6,237 nt of DNA from a bacterium UBP15_UBA6099. Its GTDB lineage: Bacteria; UBP15; UBA6099. The position numbers were made by a program, and so were the translations under genes. Location: contig DIWT01000046.1 of the NCBI GenBank assembly GCA_002435745.1, positions 1-6,237 of the forward strand, given 5' to 3'. Positions within the stretch are counted from its first letter, which is position 1; each line of letters begins with the position of its first letter. Below the pieces are notes generated by a model. It searched no databases and was not told the DNA's origin. It saw nothing but the letters and a program-made list of their open reading frames with translations. This document shows, in pieces, positions 5,988 through 6,237 of this stretch.

Positions 5988-5999
5988 ATATTTTGTCAC

Positions 6000-6237
6000 A
6001 AACAAAGAAATATTCCGTATGTGTTTTATAATATACTACCGCTTAAATGAAATTAACCGCCACAGATAGATTTGCACACCTTCGGATTATGAATGAAATA
6101 GCATAGAGCATTCTCCAAGTGGCTGGAAAGGTCATCATGTGACTTGGCGACAAAAGTGGAAAAGAAAGTCTGTTTCAAATTCAGCCAGATACGTTCTATG
6201 GGGTTGAAATCAGGGGATATGGAGGCAGAAAGACCGG
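6000..6237 (-). mobile_element. IS630-family insertion sequence, 3' portion (left boundary uncertain)
   Basis: The transposase C-terminus and its AT-rich downstream flank mark the 3' end of an IS630 element that continues to the right. The boundary must lie between the MBL-fold stop codon (5945) and 6052; about 6000 is an estimate only. The plus-strand operon converges on this element. Confidence 0.45.
6053..6237 (-). CDS. IS630-family transposase, C-terminal end (partial, runs off the right edge)
   Basis: Reading the minus strand from 6235 gives 60 residues beginning GLSASISPDFNPIERIWL and ending KSICGG before TAA at 6055-6053. SPDFNPIERIW is the hallmark last block of the IS630 DDE domain, and the E of NPIE is the third catalytic acidic residue. 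The two earlier catalytic Asp residues lie outside the window. The reading frame shows no interruption in this piece, so this copy may be intact. It faces the same way as the transposase piece at the left end, so they cannot be two parts of one element lying in order here: they are either two copies, or one copy if the molecule is circular or repeated. Confidence 0.82.
   Translation of the reverse strand, partial: GLSASISPDFNPIERIWLNLKQTFFSTFVAKSHDDLSSHLENALCYFIHNPKVCKSICGG

Noticed and set aside
6027..6032. TATAAT on the plus strand downstream of the right transposase
   Set aside because: No -35 box is found at a workable distance, and it would drive only antisense RNA into the element.

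Overview
The window looks like bacterial chromosomal DNA from a GC-rich, probably Gram-negative or environmental/gut-type organism. The genes between about 800 and 5950 are GC-rich and densely packed with short spacers, while both ends are clearly more AT-rich. I cannot assign a phylum from the sequence alone. Stops are TGA and TAG, and the genes read normally in the standard code.

Layout: (1) 1-477, minus strand, is the N-terminal half of an IS630-family transposase that leaves the window on the left and carries in-frame stops, so it is probably dead. (2) 478-803 has no convincing gene. It holds an abandoned transposase start with a strong ribosome binding site next to a hairpin, a terminator-like hairpin and a second large inverted repeat. 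(3) 804-1870, minus strand, is a two-gene unit: a small double zinc-ribbon protein followed, with a 4-base GTGA overlap, by a TtcA-type tRNA thiolase. (4) 1871-1985 is a divergent promoter region. (5) 1986-5945, plus strand, is a four-gene unit: an amidohydrolase-2 family metal-dependent hydrolase, a GH2 beta-glucuronidase, a four-helix membrane protein and a metallo-beta-lactamase-fold hydrolase. (6) 5946-6052 is an AT-rich gap. (7) 6053-6237, minus strand, is the C-terminal 60 residues of an IS630-family transposase that leaves the window on the right.

How the genes may work together: the plus-strand unit is catabolic in character. The glucuronidase has both GH2 catalytic glutamates and the N-x-K carboxylate-binding motif, so uronic acid release in the cytoplasm is the best-supported activity. 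The flanking amidohydrolase and MBL-fold enzyme could process an aglycone or a lactone/carboxylate product, but this is inference from adjacency only. The minus-strand unit is tRNA modification: the TtcA homologue keeps the PP-loop and three Fe-S cysteines, and its zinc-ribbon partner is not a standard part of that pathway.

I see no clear sign of a wholly new system such as a defence island, CRISPR array or retroelement. The most interesting leads are the zinc-ribbon/TtcA pair, the unrecognised membrane protein inside a glucuronidase operon, and the two same-orientation IS630 pieces that bracket the window.
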